A stretch of DNA of 64,000 nt from Leptodactylus fallax (GCA_947044405.1 CAMRHE010000063.1:6257501-6321500); one strand, 5' to 3'. Positions 31,616-42,783 are shown, numbered from the stretch's first letter. Numbers and translations: made by a program. Notes: generated from the letters alone by a model not told the origin.

Positions 31616-32589
31616 TACAGCTCTGGTTGCCGCCTCACTTTATGGCTTATAGTATCCCAATAATACCGCCATACAGTGCACATAGGAGCTAGCAGGTTCC
31701 CTTTAAATCCTATGAAATTTTGCAAATCTGGATGCAGTGAGCGCCCTCTAATGGTGGCTGCAGATGATAGAGCAACAACCGACTTGATCCTACCCCCATT
31801 CCTTTATGGTAGGTACCCCAGTGACTATATATAGCAGTTCACGCTACTAAATCTTCAGATTTAGGGCACTTGAATGGATCGGCTTCTGCTGTGCTCTTGT
31901 GTAATTGGAAAAACTTGGCTGATATTTTCCAAAAACAGCGCCACATCTATCCAATGGTTGAGTCTAGTATTGCCGCTGAGCTCCATTCACTTCAGTAGAC
32001 TTGAGCTGCAATACCGGACCTGACCTGTTGACGGGGGAGGCGCTGTTTCAAGAAAAGAGCAGCCATCTTTTTCCAATCCCTTTAAAAAATGTTCTCTTTC
32101 TTGTCTCTATTCATATGAGAAGATTAATTAAGAGTCGCTTTCTGGAAATCGGATGTGTAATTCGTCATTCATCCATGATCCTAAATTGCTTCTGTCAGGA
32201 ATCTTCCAAAACGTGACTGACAGGGTTATCGCAGTTTCGATTTTTTTTTTTTTTTTGCCGTGCTGAAAATATTATATATTCTCCATGACAAGAGCAGCGC
32301 TCGATCAGGCGATGTCACAGATCACATCGAGAGGCGACACATAGTAATTAAAGCGCTCTTTATTCTCCCTGTCTATCTGCCTTCAAGAACATTGCCCAGA
32401 ATGACGATTTTAATACATTTGGGAGAAAAAATGTATCTGAAAACTGGAATTGCCCCGGGCTGCGTTCCCCGCGCCTCTTCATATCGGAAAAACAGATCTT
32501 TTCCATTACTGGGCATCTCTTCTGACATGTATTGTTTCAGTAAGTCTTCACATTCTGCACACAAGCTGATACACCTTTCCTTAGATTTC
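31616..32589. other. Low-copy DNA with an AAGGGG-family fragment (31920-32090)
   Basis: AAAAACAGCGCCACATC, GAGCTCCATTCACTTCAG and CCAATCCCTTTAA mark a right-half copy of the TTAA foldback family. Bases 32100-32590 are non-repetitive apart from a poly-T run near 32239-32256. Confidence 0.45.
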
Positions 32590-32594
32590 TGTAT

Positions 32595-32690
32595 TATACA
32601 GTCCCTCTGTTGTTCTTCCTGGAAATAGATAAGAATACATTGAGAACTGGCTACTTGTCAATGGGACGTGCCCCAGCATGAAGGGAGATT
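32595..32690. repeat. Fragment of the GGAAAT-ATGAATACATT foldback
   Basis: CCTCTGTTGTTCTTCCTGGA, AAGAATACATTGAGAACTGG and CTTGTCAATGGGACGTGCCC match the left half of the copies at 29745 and 50169. Confidence 0.6.
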
Positions 32691-32999
32691 GTCTTTAAAT
32701 AGGAAAAAGTTGCCGACATAGAAAGGAGATGCTCAACCCAATATTATGAAAAAATTATCAATATTCTTTATTGATGCAAAAAATGTGAATGCAAATCAAT
32801 AAAAAAAAAAAAAACAAGAGCCAGCTTAAATGGATACCCCTGATGAAGCCCTAGGGTGATACACGTGGGACACCAGATCACCAACTTTCTTGCAGACCCC
32901 GAGTCTTGGTTATAATACACCCATATCTGTTTGTGGTGGAGGAAAGATGACCACATGGTCAGTGTAAACGGGCACGTGGTGGGTTTAATTTTTTTTTTT

Positions 33000-33856
33000 T
33001 TTTTTTTTGCACTGATGTCTCTTTTTGAATAGTTTTTTTGTAATCCTATATAATTCTGATAAAGGGGTTGTCTGATTTTGTGAAATAGGCATTACAGGGA
33101 CAGTCTGCTGATTTTATTGAGCCTATGCAATTCTTTATTTCTCCTGCGGGGGCAGTGCAGGGGAATAGAACATTTCACGTTTTTGTAATTTTTTTTTGTA
33201 ATCCTATATAACTCTGTTAAAGGGGTTGTCTGATTTTGAGAAATATGTGCGAAATATGCATAACAGGGACAGTCTACTGGTTTTAATGAGTCTATGTAAT
33301 GCATTATTTCTCCTGTGGGGGCAGTGCAGGGGAATAGAACATGTCATATTTTTGTAATTTTTTTTGTAATCCTATATAACTTTGTTAAAGGGGTTGTCTG
33401 ATTATGGGAAACATGTGCAAAATATGCATTACAGGAAACGTCTGCTAATTTGAATGAGTTTATATAATGCTTTATTTCTCCTGCGGGGGGCATTGCAGGA
33501 GAATAGAACACTTCATGTTTTTTTAATCCTAAATAACTCCATTAAAGGGGTTGTCTGATTTTGAGAAATATGCATTACAGGGACAGTCTGCTGATTTTAT
33601 TGAGCCTATGCAGCGCTTTATTTCTCCTGCGGGGGAAGTGCAGGAGAATAGAACACTTCATGATTTTGTAATCCTATATAACACTGATAAAGGGGTTATC
33701 TGATTTTGTGAAATAGGCATTACAGGGACAGTCTGCTGATTTTATTGAGCCTATGCAATTCTTTATTTCTCCTGCGGGGGCAGTGCAGGGGAATAGAACA
33801 CTTCCTGTCCACAATAGAGATGGTTAATCATTGTCTGAGGTGGAGAACCCCTTTAA
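33000..33856. repeat. Tandem repeat of 146-167 bases (5-6 copies) ending in a TTAA foldback terminus
   Basis: The phrase AAAGGGGTTGTCTGATT recurs near 33062, 33220, 33388, 33545 and 33691, each followed by GCATTACAGGGACAGTCTGC, TTTATTTCTCCTGCGGGGG and GAATAGAACA. The array closes with GGAGAACCCCTTTAA at 33842-33856. Each unit therefore starts with the same AAAGGGGTTGT used as a MITE terminus elsewhere. Confidence 0.9.
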
Positions 33857-34633
33857 TTTGACATTTCCTGGTACCATTTTTCAATCACCATTTCACGTTT
33901 CGAGAGCTTCCTTTCCACATGGCTGATATGATAAATGAAGCTGAATCAACCTCTATATTAAGCCGCATCATATTGTACTGCCAAGCGCGTCTGCCAAATA
34001 GAGAGTAAAACAAATCTGTCCATTAGCTAAAATGAGCTCCCTCTGAAGGCCTCCTGAAAGAATATCCTTATTTTATTTATCTCCTTCAGAAGTGTTGTGA
34101 CATTTGCGGATGATCGAAACGCACAGCTGCAGCACTTTCCCTGCCGCACAAAGTAGATGCACGCAACGTCTTATACATATATATACTGTGCAGATGATTT
34201 ACGGCCTGCAAAGTGATGAGCGATTTTGGATTACTGAATACATTGTGGCACTAGAGGCTTCAGCTGCGGATCAGGCGTCTTGCCAACTTTTAATCTGTTT
34301 TTAGCGCTATAACCTTAGATTTCAACATAAGTAATTTTTTTTTATACATTTTTTTTTGTTACTAATTTAGCATCGGAAAAATCTGTCCATATTTCGAAGC
34401 CAGAAACACAGTATAATGAGGAAAATAAATTACATTTATTTTTAAAAATACAAAGAATTATCTCAAAGTCGCAAAACAACAGTAACATAAAAAAACAAAC
34501 CAAAAACTACATAAAATTAGCAAAAATTTGACCATGGTGTCCTGTATCACAAAATCCAAAAATAAGATAATAAATTCAGGTTTACTACCTAATTCCTTGG
34601 AGGTATCTATTTTATCTCCCCCTTCTTCAACCC
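33857..34633. other. Low-copy stretch; conserved-element candidate (33890-34310)
   Basis: Non-repetitive sequence with GCTGATATGATAAATGAAGC and CAAATCTGTCCATTAGCTAA. AT-rich runs follow from 34330. No gene is seen. Confidence 0.3.
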
Positions 34634-34636
34634 TAA

Positions 34637-34848
34637 GGATGAGGCCCCACGTTGCGGAAAGGCAACTTTTTTTGCTGCGGTTTTTTTGAGCCAAGGCCAG
34701 GAGTGGATTGTGCAGAAGGAAGAAGTATAAGAACATCCTAGATATTTCCCATTCCTTTTGTAACCATTCTTGGCTTTGGTTAAAAAAAAAAAACACTGAA
34801 AAATCTGCAGCAAAAAAAGCTGTGTTTCCGCAACGTGGGGCCTCAGGC
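34637..34848. mobile_element. Harbinger-like palindromic MITE with TAA target
   Basis: Left end GGATGAGGCCCCACGTTGCG; right end in reverse complement GCCTGAGGCCCCACGTTGCG. TAA lies outside both ends (34634-34636 and 34849-34851). Arms of about 100 bases are complementary through GCCAAGGCCAGGAGTGGATT and its inverse. Three-base TWA targets fit PIF/Harbinger. Confidence 0.8.
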
Positions 34849-34851
34849 TAA

Positions 34852-35020
34852 GGCTATGGCCACACATTGCAGAAAAGCTGTGGTTTTTGCTGTATTGTTT
34901 TGAGCCAAAAGTGGCTTCAAAAAGGAATACTTGCAAAGAATACTTAAACATTTACATTCTGCTACATCCTGGCTTTGACTTAACAAAACGCAAGAAAATT
35001 TGCAATGTGTGGCTTCAGGC
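34852..35020. mobile_element. Second Harbinger-like MITE, directly adjacent
   Basis: It starts GGCTATGGCCACACATTGCA immediately after the TAA that closes the preceding element, and ends TTGCAATGTGTGGCTTCAGGC. The interior TTGAGCCAAAAGTGGCTTC parallels the neighbour. The right target site is AAC, not TAA. Confidence 0.65.
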
Positions 35021-35104
35021 AACTGGGGGTGGTTTGGATAATATGATCCATGGCTGTATATCCAGGACTGACCACCGTTTGGCTGAGCCAAATTCACGAC
35101 ATTA

Positions 35105-35235
35105 TAGTGGTCTATGATGCTGTGCGTTACATCCTGCCCGCAGGTCTGCTGTCCTGTACTCACAGCTTCAGTTGAGTCCTGGGCAGCAGACCTGCGGTTG
35201 GGTGGTAGTGCACAGCTTCATAGACCACTATGATG
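35105..35235. repeat. Palindromic segment, 130 bases
   Basis: ATAGTGGTCTATGATGCTGT pairs with GCACAGCTTCATAGACCACT, and CCGCAGGTCTGCTGTCC with GGGCAGCAGACCTGCGG. No clear target duplication. Confidence 0.75.
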
Positions 35236-35328
35236 TAGTGAGTTGAGCTCAGCCTAGTTGTGGTGGGTTTGTGAACATGGCCATCCCACGGCCCGCATTA
35301 TCCAGGCTGCCATCTGAAGACTCTTTTA

Positions 35329-35547
35329 GGCTGAGGCCCCACGTTGTGGAAACGCAGCTTTTTTTATTGCAGATTTTGCTGCAGTTTTTTGAGCCAAAGC
35401 CAGGAGTGGATTCAGCAGGAAGGAGAAGTATAAAAACTTCCCAGATATTTCCCATTCCTTTTGTAGCCATTCTTGGCTTTGGATCAAAAAAGCGCAAAAA
35501 AATTTACAACAATAAAAGCTGCATTTCTGCAACATGGGGCCGTAGCC
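35329..35547. mobile_element. Third Harbinger-like MITE of the same family, TTA targets
   Basis: Left end GGCTGAGGCCCCACGTTGTG; right end in reverse complement GGCTACGGCCCCATGTTGCA. TTA flanks both (35326-35328 and 35548-35550). The interior matches the copy at 34637, including AGCCAGGAGTGGATTCAGC. Confidence 0.82.
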
Positions 35548-35550
35548 TTA

Positions 35551-36064
35551 GACCACTTTATCTGCAACAAAAATCGTGACCTGTCCCCCTGACTACTCCA
35601 AAACAGGAATTCTACAAGACAGTTTGGGTCAAGAGTAGGGAGGAAGTCAAAGAAGTTACTTGAAGAAGCTGCCAATTTTAAGATAAACTCTTACTGGATG
35701 GAGTAACGCTCAGTTGTCACAGTATTCATATATTTCCAGGAGGAACAACAGTGGAACAGCACAATTTAGGCTTCTAACAGAAGATGCTTCAGAATTGTTA
35801 TTTTGTGGGAAACAGAAGCATTTACTACAAACAGACACATCAGGATAGCTGACAGATCCTTGTCACCTCTAGAACGGGGCTCAGGACAGAACTGTGATAT
35901 ATTAAGGAGGTAGTTGTAATATTAGGTTGGACGTCTCTGTGGATGAAATCCCCAGCATCCAGATTTGAAAGCCACAGATGCCAGCCAAGGCTATTTCCCC
36001 TTCCTCCTTAAAGAGGACTTGTCACCAAGTCTGTAAAGCCATGACATGCCTCATCTGATGAAAT
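35551..36064. other. Contains a fragment of the GGAAATGTATGAATA foldback (35728-35770)
   Basis: ATATTTCCAGGAGGAACAAC then AGTGGAACAGCACAAT matches the right arm of copies at 29745 and 50169. The remainder is unremarkable. Confidence 0.5.
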
Positions 36065-36250
36065 CCGTTCAGCTATTCCAAAGATATAAGCCCTGTTACT
36101 GTTGATACAGATTAGAGTCTACTAGCCAAGTGGGTGGTAACACTGCCCCCTGAGAAACCACAGTGTTAACGCCCACTTGGCTAGTAGATCCTAATTTGTA
36201 TGAACACTAACAGGGCTTATATCTATGGAATAGCTGAACAGATGTGAATA
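36065..36250. repeat. Palindromic element with GATATAAGCCCTGTTA arms
   Basis: CAGCTATTCCAAAGATATAA pairs with TTATATCTATGGAATAGCTG, and CTACTAGCCAAGTGGG with CCCACTTGGCTAGTAG. The arms are about 85 bases around a short centre. Confidence 0.85.
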
Positions 36251-36309
36251 AACAAAACAGCAAAATGCTCAGAGTGACAGCGCCGATCAGATGATGTGTC
36301 ATTGGGCTT

Positions 36310-36830
36310 TTCGGACATGATATCAGGTCCTTGGGGTTATCTTATGAACAAGACTTACCCCCTATTCACAGTAACTGATCACTGGGACCCCCACCGATCA
36401 CGAGAACGGGAGCTGTCGTTTCATTTATCTTTATTGGACTTGAAAAGAGAAGTTGAGTACATCATATGGCTATTCTCTAATCCCAAAAAGTTGAATGGAG
36501 TGTCAGTACACATGCACAGCCAGTGGTCTATACAAATGGGGATATTTGCGCCCCCTGGGATGGGACACCTTGGATAAAGGATAAGCCCTCGTGGATGCGA
36601 CTGAATGTGCTGGCAGAGGCTTTTCTGATGCTCCGTTCCAATGATCCTATCCTGTTCCATGACATCAACGAGGATCAGAACCCTCCATTGAAGCCAAAGG
36701 AGGATAAAAGACACTCAGACTCAGTCCAAGCACCCCCAAACCCCGACACCCCTACCCCACCACCACCCCCGCATTGCTCATTCAGTGGTGTGCATATAGC
36801 CTAAGTCTAGTTCATGGACAACCCCTTTAA
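36310..36830. repeat. TTAA foldback-family copy, right end preserved
   Basis: It ends GGACAACCCCTTTAA at 36830 and has the CTGGGACCCCCACCGATC and ACGAGAACGGGAGCTGTCG phrases typical of the family. The left end is diverged. Confidence 0.6.
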
Positions 36831-38015
36831 GCAGCCCCATCCATGCTTGCCCAGGGGCTTCTGTAGCCTTTGATCCGAGCAAAAGTATTTTGCAAGGATT
36901 AGAATAATTAGAGAAAATATAATGAATTTAGGGAGTTGAATCTTTTTTAACCTTTCTATATATGCAAATGCTGCATAAATTTATGGGCTCTGGAAATACC
37001 CAGGGCGGCTCGCCCCGCAGAACTGTTCATTGTCTGACTTACATAGAAATATCTTATGAGTGTGGAAAAGGCAACCAGTTACAGACCACTCGCAGTAAGA
37101 CGCCATGATGCACTCTAAATGGAGACACAAAATAAAACAGAGTCCATCAACAGCAGCTTGCTGATGGTTTCCATGTTCCAATAGGGTCATATTCTTTATA
37201 CAGAGAATAAGTGCAGAAAACTCGCCTTGCACTCAAGTCTACTGATGTACAGAATATGACTGATGCCAAGGTTATGGTAAATGGGATTCCTATGGTATAG
37301 GGGCCGTTCACATGGAGAAATTGGCAGCTGATTTTGATGCTGATTCCACCTCACAGACAGCTCCAAATTCTGTCCAGAATCTGCCCCCTATTGTTATCAG
37401 GACACTGAACAAAGTAGTGTCCTGCTTGATCTTTCGATGTTGGTTCCGAAACCTCACAGAGGATTTATAGTTGTGCATGGTACATATTTGTGGTCTCAAA
37501 CTCTGCCAGGCGCATTCCTTATGTTGGCCCAATACAGCAAAATGGCCCCCACCAGTTGTCCCCTATACACTGGCCTCATACTACTGTTACGTGTCATGTG
37601 TGCCCAAAACGAGGAGCGGAGCAGCTTGTAGACCACAGGCTGTGTGTAGTACTCCAAGGAGCTGAGCTACAGTACCAAACACAGCCATGAACATGTGTGG
37701 CGCTGTTTCTGAAGCAAAGCTGCCATGTTTGTCTAATCCTGGACAAGTCCTTTAAGGATTGCTTTTAAGTATTACTATTTTTTTTTTTTTACCCTGAATT
37801 GACTGATATCCTGGTATATTCTTCTTATTTCTTCTTCTTATTTCTTGTATCTATACATATAGAATTGTAAATACTGTAAACTGGCCCTTACTCAGAAAAG
37901 AAATAGTTAAATCCGCCAGTGCATTATATACAAGATTATAGAGTCTAATGTCAGGTGCTGTGATAAATCTAGATTAGTAGACGCGCATAATCCTAATACC
38001 TGATTAAAGGGTCAA
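36831..38015. other. No gene; two MITE fragments
   Basis: GGGGCCGTTCACATGG at 37300 resembles a TTCACA-type MITE start. 37640-37757 is a right half of the TTAA foldback family ending AAGTCCTTTAA. The rest is AT-rich low-copy DNA. Confidence 0.45.
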
Positions 38016-38017
38016 AG

Positions 38018-38805
38018 CTCGAAGCTGAGGTAGAGGACGAACCTACCAAGGGGCTACCCAAGGTCTGTCATCATAGTACACTCGGACCGTTGGTGGAGGA
38101 CGGACCTACCATGTGGCTACCCAAGGTCTGTCATCATAGTACACTCAGAGCGGAGGTAGAGGACGGACCTACCATGTGGCTACCCAAGGTCTGCCATCAT
38201 AGTACACTCGGAGCTGAGGTAGAGGACGAACCTACCACATGGCTACCTAAGGTCTGCCATCATAGTACACTCAGAGCAGGAGTAGAGGACGAACCTACCA
38301 TGTGGCTACCCAAGGTCTGCCATTATAATACACTCAGAGCAGGGGTAGAGGACGGACCTACCATGTGGCTACCCAAGGTCTGCCATTATAATACACTCAG
38401 AGCGGAGGGTAGAGGACAGAACTACCATGTGGCTACCCAAGGTCTGCCATCATAGTACACTCAGAGCAGGGGTAGACGACGAACCTACCATGTGGCTACC
38501 CAAGGTCTGCCATTATAATACACTCAGAGCGGAGGCAGAGGACAGAACTACCATGTAGCTACCTAAGGTCTGCCATCATAGTACACTCGGAGCTGAGGTA
38601 GAGGACGAACCTACCACATGGCTACCTAAGGTCTGCCATCATAGTACACTCAGAGCAGGGGTAGAGGACGAACCTACCATGTGGCTACCCAAGGTCTGCC
38701 ATCATAGTACACTCAGAGCGGAGGTAGAGGACGGACCTACCATGTGGCTACCCAAGGTCTGCCATCATAGTACACTCAGAGCGGAGGTAGCCACCTACCA
38801 CGTGG
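38018..38805. repeat. 63-base minisatellite, about 12 copies
   Basis: The unit includes GAGGTAGAGGACGGACCTAC, CATGTGGCTACCCAAGG and TCTGCCATCATAGTACACTC. GAG starts are spaced 63 bases (38148, 38211). Because 63 is divisible by three, a 121-residue repetitive frame runs through it; I do not regard this as a protein. Confidence 0.95.
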
Positions 38806-39240
38806 CTACAATACTGACAGTGTGACTCCTAAATGCTAACAGTATTCCTGGTGGCCTAGTGGTAACACCGAATGTACCCACAATAGCCTAGAAAAAATAC
38901 TAATAGTAACGATAGTGGCCCCAAATGCTGGGGGAATGCTGACGGCGTGACTCCTTGTCTAGTGGAAATGCTAACAGTATTCCTGGAGGTCTAGAGGTAA
39001 TGTTGAGGGCAACCACAACTACTTAGTAAGATAATACATGTGAGTTTAACAATATTCCTGGTGGCCTAGTGAAAATGCTGAGAGTACTTTGTGTAAGTGA
39101 ACATGTTGACAGTCTAGTAGAAATATTACTAGTTCCACCTTTGGTGCTCAGAGAACTGCCACTAGCCCATCAGGAATACAGAAAATAGCCCTGGTGGTCC
39201 AGTGTATATATAGTCCATGTTCCAGGTTGTATAAAAGTAA
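38806..39240. repeat. Diffuse array with ATTCCTGGTGGCCTAGTG motif
   Basis: The motif recurs near 38843, 38968, 39051 and in weakened form near 39194, with intervening CTAACAGT and AATGCTGA phrases. It is strikingly like the motif of the 16640-17700 array. Confidence 0.7.
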
Positions 39241-39253
39241 TATTGCAGATTTT

Positions 39254-39258
<5 letters not shown>

Positions 39259-39297
<39 letters not shown>
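39259..39297. repeat. (TA)n microsatellite
   Basis: About 18 TA units followed by CAGTATATAC. Confidence 0.95.
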
Positions 39298-39299
<2 letters not shown>

Positions 39300-39634
39300 T
39301 ATATACTTTTATTTAGGTTTTCATGTCAAAAGGAGGAGGGGGTGTTGAATTCCTGTACAATCTTTTTTTACTATTTTTCATACATGTCAGACATCAGACT
39401 ATCTATTTTACTATTTAGCCCAGGTGTAAATATATAAAGAAGATCCATCTCAGAGTCCAAGATAATGATCAGGAGATATTACCGCAGCACCAGGAGACAT
39501 TAAAGTGTCTAAAATCTCTAACCTATGACCCCTGTGTCTTGTTAATACAATACTATACAGAGAATGGAACGTTCCAATTAAAGGAGCGCATCATCCGAAA
39601 TATCATCCTGTCCATCCTGTGGCATCCAGTTATT
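39298..39634. other. No gene; TTAAAGGAG motif at 39569
   Basis: Short low-copy stretch. CCAATTAAAGGAGCGCATC may be a lone TTAA-type terminus. Confidence 0.35.
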
Positions 39635-39695
39635 GCAACACTGCAACTCCCATCATGTCACAATAGGGCATGATGGGAATTGTAATTTTGCAACA
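39635..39695. repeat. Small foldback with GCATGATGGGA motif
   Basis: TTGCAACACTGCAACTCCCA pairs with TGGGAATTGTAATTTTGCAA; the loop is short. It resembles the widespread vertebrate GCATGCTGGGAGTTGTAG repeat. Confidence 0.75.
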
Positions 39696-39801
39696 ATTGG
39701 GAAACTCATATAGACAATATAGAGCAATATAGCAAAATAGTACACTAAATTGAGGGAGATGGGGGGGCTTTCAGAATGTTGCAAGTAAGGCTTTACTCTA
39801 A

Positions 39802-40216
39802 GGGTAAGTTCACACATACTGGAAATGATGCAGGCAAATGAAAACGAGTGTATTAAATCCAATTCACACATTTCATACATTTTTTCATGCGGAAATTGGC
39901 CTGCGGTGCAATATGTGTTCTGGAAAAACACTAATTTGTTGCACTGATTTTTTTTCACGCATTTTTTTGCAGATTTTTCTGTGACGTACTTGCGGATACA
40001 CAGCAAATTCTGCAGGTATAGAACTTATTACATGTGGGCATGTCACTGGATGCCAGGACGCAGAGACTGCTGGGGAACCTGGCAAGCCTTGACGCAGGAG
40101 TACTGGGCGGTTAATACGGTAACTATATTGCAATTTTTTAAATTAAATCTAAAGCAAAATCTGTACAATTTTCTGCAGGAATTTCTACAGTAATTCTAGC
40201 CCATGTGAATATACCC
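39802..40216. mobile_element. TTCACA-type Harbinger-like MITE
   Basis: Left end GGGTAAGTTCACACAT after TAA; right end in reverse complement GGGTATATTCACATGG with TAT outside, so the target duplication is imperfect. Non-coding; internal pairing is weak. Confidence 0.55.
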
Positions 40217-40225
40217 TATAATATT

Positions 40226-41735
40226 TTAAGAGGTTGTACAGTATAGAGAGGGAGATGCTGAGTTCGGGGGATATATAGTTTTCTATGATTTAATTCGGTA
40301 TTTCCATGTATAAAGCCGTTTAACTGCTGTCAGGATAGAAAAAGCTTGTGAGTCCTGCATGTCCCGCCCACACAGAGTAACTGACAGTTTTTTCTGTTTG
40401 AAATTGTATACAATAATAACTGTCAATCTCACTGTGTGGGCGGGGGAACAAAACTCACAAGCTCTGTCTACCCTGATAGCAGTTAAATAACTTTTCACAT
40501 ATAACCAATGAATAAAATCATAGAAAACTATATATTCTGGAGCTCAGCATCTTCCCCTCTATCCGGTGTTGCCAACAGATTGGAGATCTGACGGAGTCCC
40601 TTTAAGCAGAATTTTGATAAATGTAGAAACCAAATGTGTATAAGTGACAGCCTAAAGAGTAATGTTATGTACAGTATAACACGATGCTTAAGCCAATTTT
40701 TCTTCATTATTCTAATAAAATGGTGGTGTTTTTTGGGGCTTTTTTTTTTTTTCACGTGCTGTCAAATTTTCTTAGGAGGGTGTATAGTATAGAGGGGGAA
40801 ATTCTGAGTTCGGCGATATATAGCTTTCTATTATTTTATTCAGTATTTTCATATATAAAGTAGATTAACTGCTGTCAGGATAGAAAAAGCCTGTGAGTCC
40901 AGTTTCCCCGCCCACACAGAATGATTGATACTTTTCCTCCTTGAATTTGTACACAATAACTGTCAATCACTCTGTGTGGGCGGAGTAAGCAGGACTCACA
41001 GGCTTTCCTAATCTTGACATCAGTCAAATAGCTTTTCACATGAATAAAATCATAGGAAACTATATATCCCCAAGCTCGGCATCTTCCCCTCTATCCTATG
41101 CTGCCTTCCAATTGGAGATCTGACAGAGTCCCTTTAAGAAGAATTTTATAAATATACAACCAATTGTGGAACTATAAGTACCAGCAGTAGAAACCTAAAA
41201 AGTAATGTTATGTACAGTATCTAGCACATATGTTTATGGCAAATTTGTCTCACATATACTAATGAAATATTGATGAATTTCATATATGTACTCTCACAAT
41301 TCCTTAGGAGGATGTATAGAATAGAGGGGGAGATGCTGAGTTCGGGGATATATAGTTTTCTATAATTTGCTTCTGTATTTCTATAGAAATAGTTTACAGA
41401 ATAGAAAAAAGCATGTCCCGCCCACACAAAGTGATTGACAGCTATTCCTGTATGAATTTGTATACAAGAATAACTATCAATCACTGTGTGGGCGGGGACC
41501 AGGACTCACAAGCTCTGTCTACCCTGATAGCAGTTAAACAGCTTTTGACATTGAACCAGTGAATAAAATGATAGAAAACTATATATCCCCGAGCTCAGCA
41601 TCTCCCCCTCTGTTCTACACTGCCATCCAATTGGAGATTTGACACTATCCCTTTAAGCAGATTCTTATAACTGTAGAATTGTTCAGCTATAAGTGGCAAC
41701 AGTACCGAACTACAGAGTAATGTCATGTATATATC
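40226..41735. repeat. Three tandem copies of a 530-546-base unit containing a palindromic element
   Basis: CTGAGTTCGG marks the start of each unit at 40258, 40804 and 41336. In each, about 150-base arms pair: CCCGCCCACACAG with CTGTGTGGGCGGG, and GATATATAG with CTATATATC, closing with AGCATCTTCCCCTCTA. Every unit is followed by a CCCTTTAAG motif (40599, 41132, 41650), the inverse of the TTAAAGGG terminus. Linker sequence (TAATGTTATGTACAGTAT) repeats too, so the whole unit, not just the hairpin, was duplicated. Confidence 0.92.
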
Positions 41736-41779
41736 CTTACAAGTTGACTATAGGTATAGCAGAGTGATATCACCATTCT

Positions 41780-41855
41780 TATTTTACATAGGACTGCAGG
41801 TAAATCTGCTGCCTCAGTTACACAACCACTACAGCTCTGCTACATCTACATTTCC
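41780..41855. repeat. Third copy of the ACTGCAGG...GCTACATCTA repeat
   Basis: ACATAGGACTGCAGGTAAA and AGCTCTGCTACATCTACA match 9405-9495. Confidence 0.6.
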
Positions 41856-42059
41856 TAACTGAAATACAGTATGCAGATCCTCCTATCATTTCTGTTGTTA
41901 CCTGGTCTTGCCTCTGCTATAGGAACAGCCTGTCTGATGTGGAGTTTCATTAGAAAAAAAGTCAATCCTATAAGGATGCAAGCACAAGGGGGCTACAGGA
42001 ATCCAGGCTCTCCAATCAGAATGAGGGTGACTTTAAGGGGTTAATGGGCTGACCCAAAT

Positions 42060-42714
42060 CTATCTGTGATCTGCACAGCTCCAGCTACACTACTAGAAGT
42101 GGAGATTATTCAGAAAAGTTCATGGAGACTGTTTTTCTTCTTGAGTGGATCTAGACATAACCAGGAGCACAGGAGACAGGAGAGAGGAGGGAAAAAAATC
42201 ATTGCTGCAAGAGGATTTAATTTTCAGTACTGGGCTCTGCTCATGGAAGTAATATACAGCCTCTTATAATAAGCAGTATTTGGTTTCCTACCAAGTTTTC
42301 CCAGAAGAAATAAAAAGGACTTGACTCAATTGCAAAACATCATTGCTAAGAGCAGCACATTCCAAGGCGCATCTGGAGAACTTGTGGTGGAGGAGCCGGT
42401 CATCATCATCACGCTCCTCAACTACTAGAAGACCATGCTGTGATCTACCCAAGGTTCCTCACCCTCCCTGAACCCCAGGTCATGACATTTTTGATAGATT
42501 TTTTCCACCCTTGGGTAGCTGAAGAGTTAAAAAGTGCAAGTTGCAGACACCTGAAGAAGAGGAGGAGAACTTTGTGAGAACTTGAGAAGTCAAGCGAAGA
42601 TCTGGAGAACATCTGGAGGAGATATATTGATTTCGTTTTGATTTTTTTTTTCATCTTTTGATACATTTGCTAATAATAAAGAATAGTAATAAGTAAAGGA
42701 ACTCACTGGCTCTT
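42060..42714 (+). other. Candidate long 5' untranslated leader
   Basis: A 650-base non-repetitive, purine-rich stretch leads into a possible start codon. It has no TTAA, GATA or foldback structure, unlike nearly all its surroundings, and contains several short upstream ATG frames. The transcription start cannot be placed and no CpG island or TATA box is convincing. This rests mainly on the exon-like sequence that follows. Confidence 0.35.
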
Positions 42715-42783
42715 ATGGGAATTAAGCACTCCTCCCGCTGCTTGCTCCTGAGGAGGAAGATGGCTGAAGCAGAGAATGTGGAG
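42715..42783 (+). CDS. Candidate first coding exon (23 codons) with splice donor
   Basis: ATG at 42715 opens a frame starting MGIKHSSR, running through CLLLRRK, to a second ATG (42760) in the good context GAGGAAGATGG and ending MAEAENVE. GAG at 42781-42783 is followed directly by GTATGAG, a strong donor. The basic-then-acidic composition resembles a cytosolic N-terminus. I do not recognise the gene. No acceptor-bounded downstream exon was found in the following 21 kb, so the next exon would lie outside or go undetected. A run of 17 G lies 21 bases inside the proposed intron. Alternatives: chance, or a decayed exon. Confidence 0.35.

Noticed and set aside
38090..38455. 121-residue frame of a VEDGPTMWLPKVCHHSTLRA-like repeat
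   Set aside because: It comes from a 63-base minisatellite whose unit is a multiple of three. It breaks at an indel in the array.
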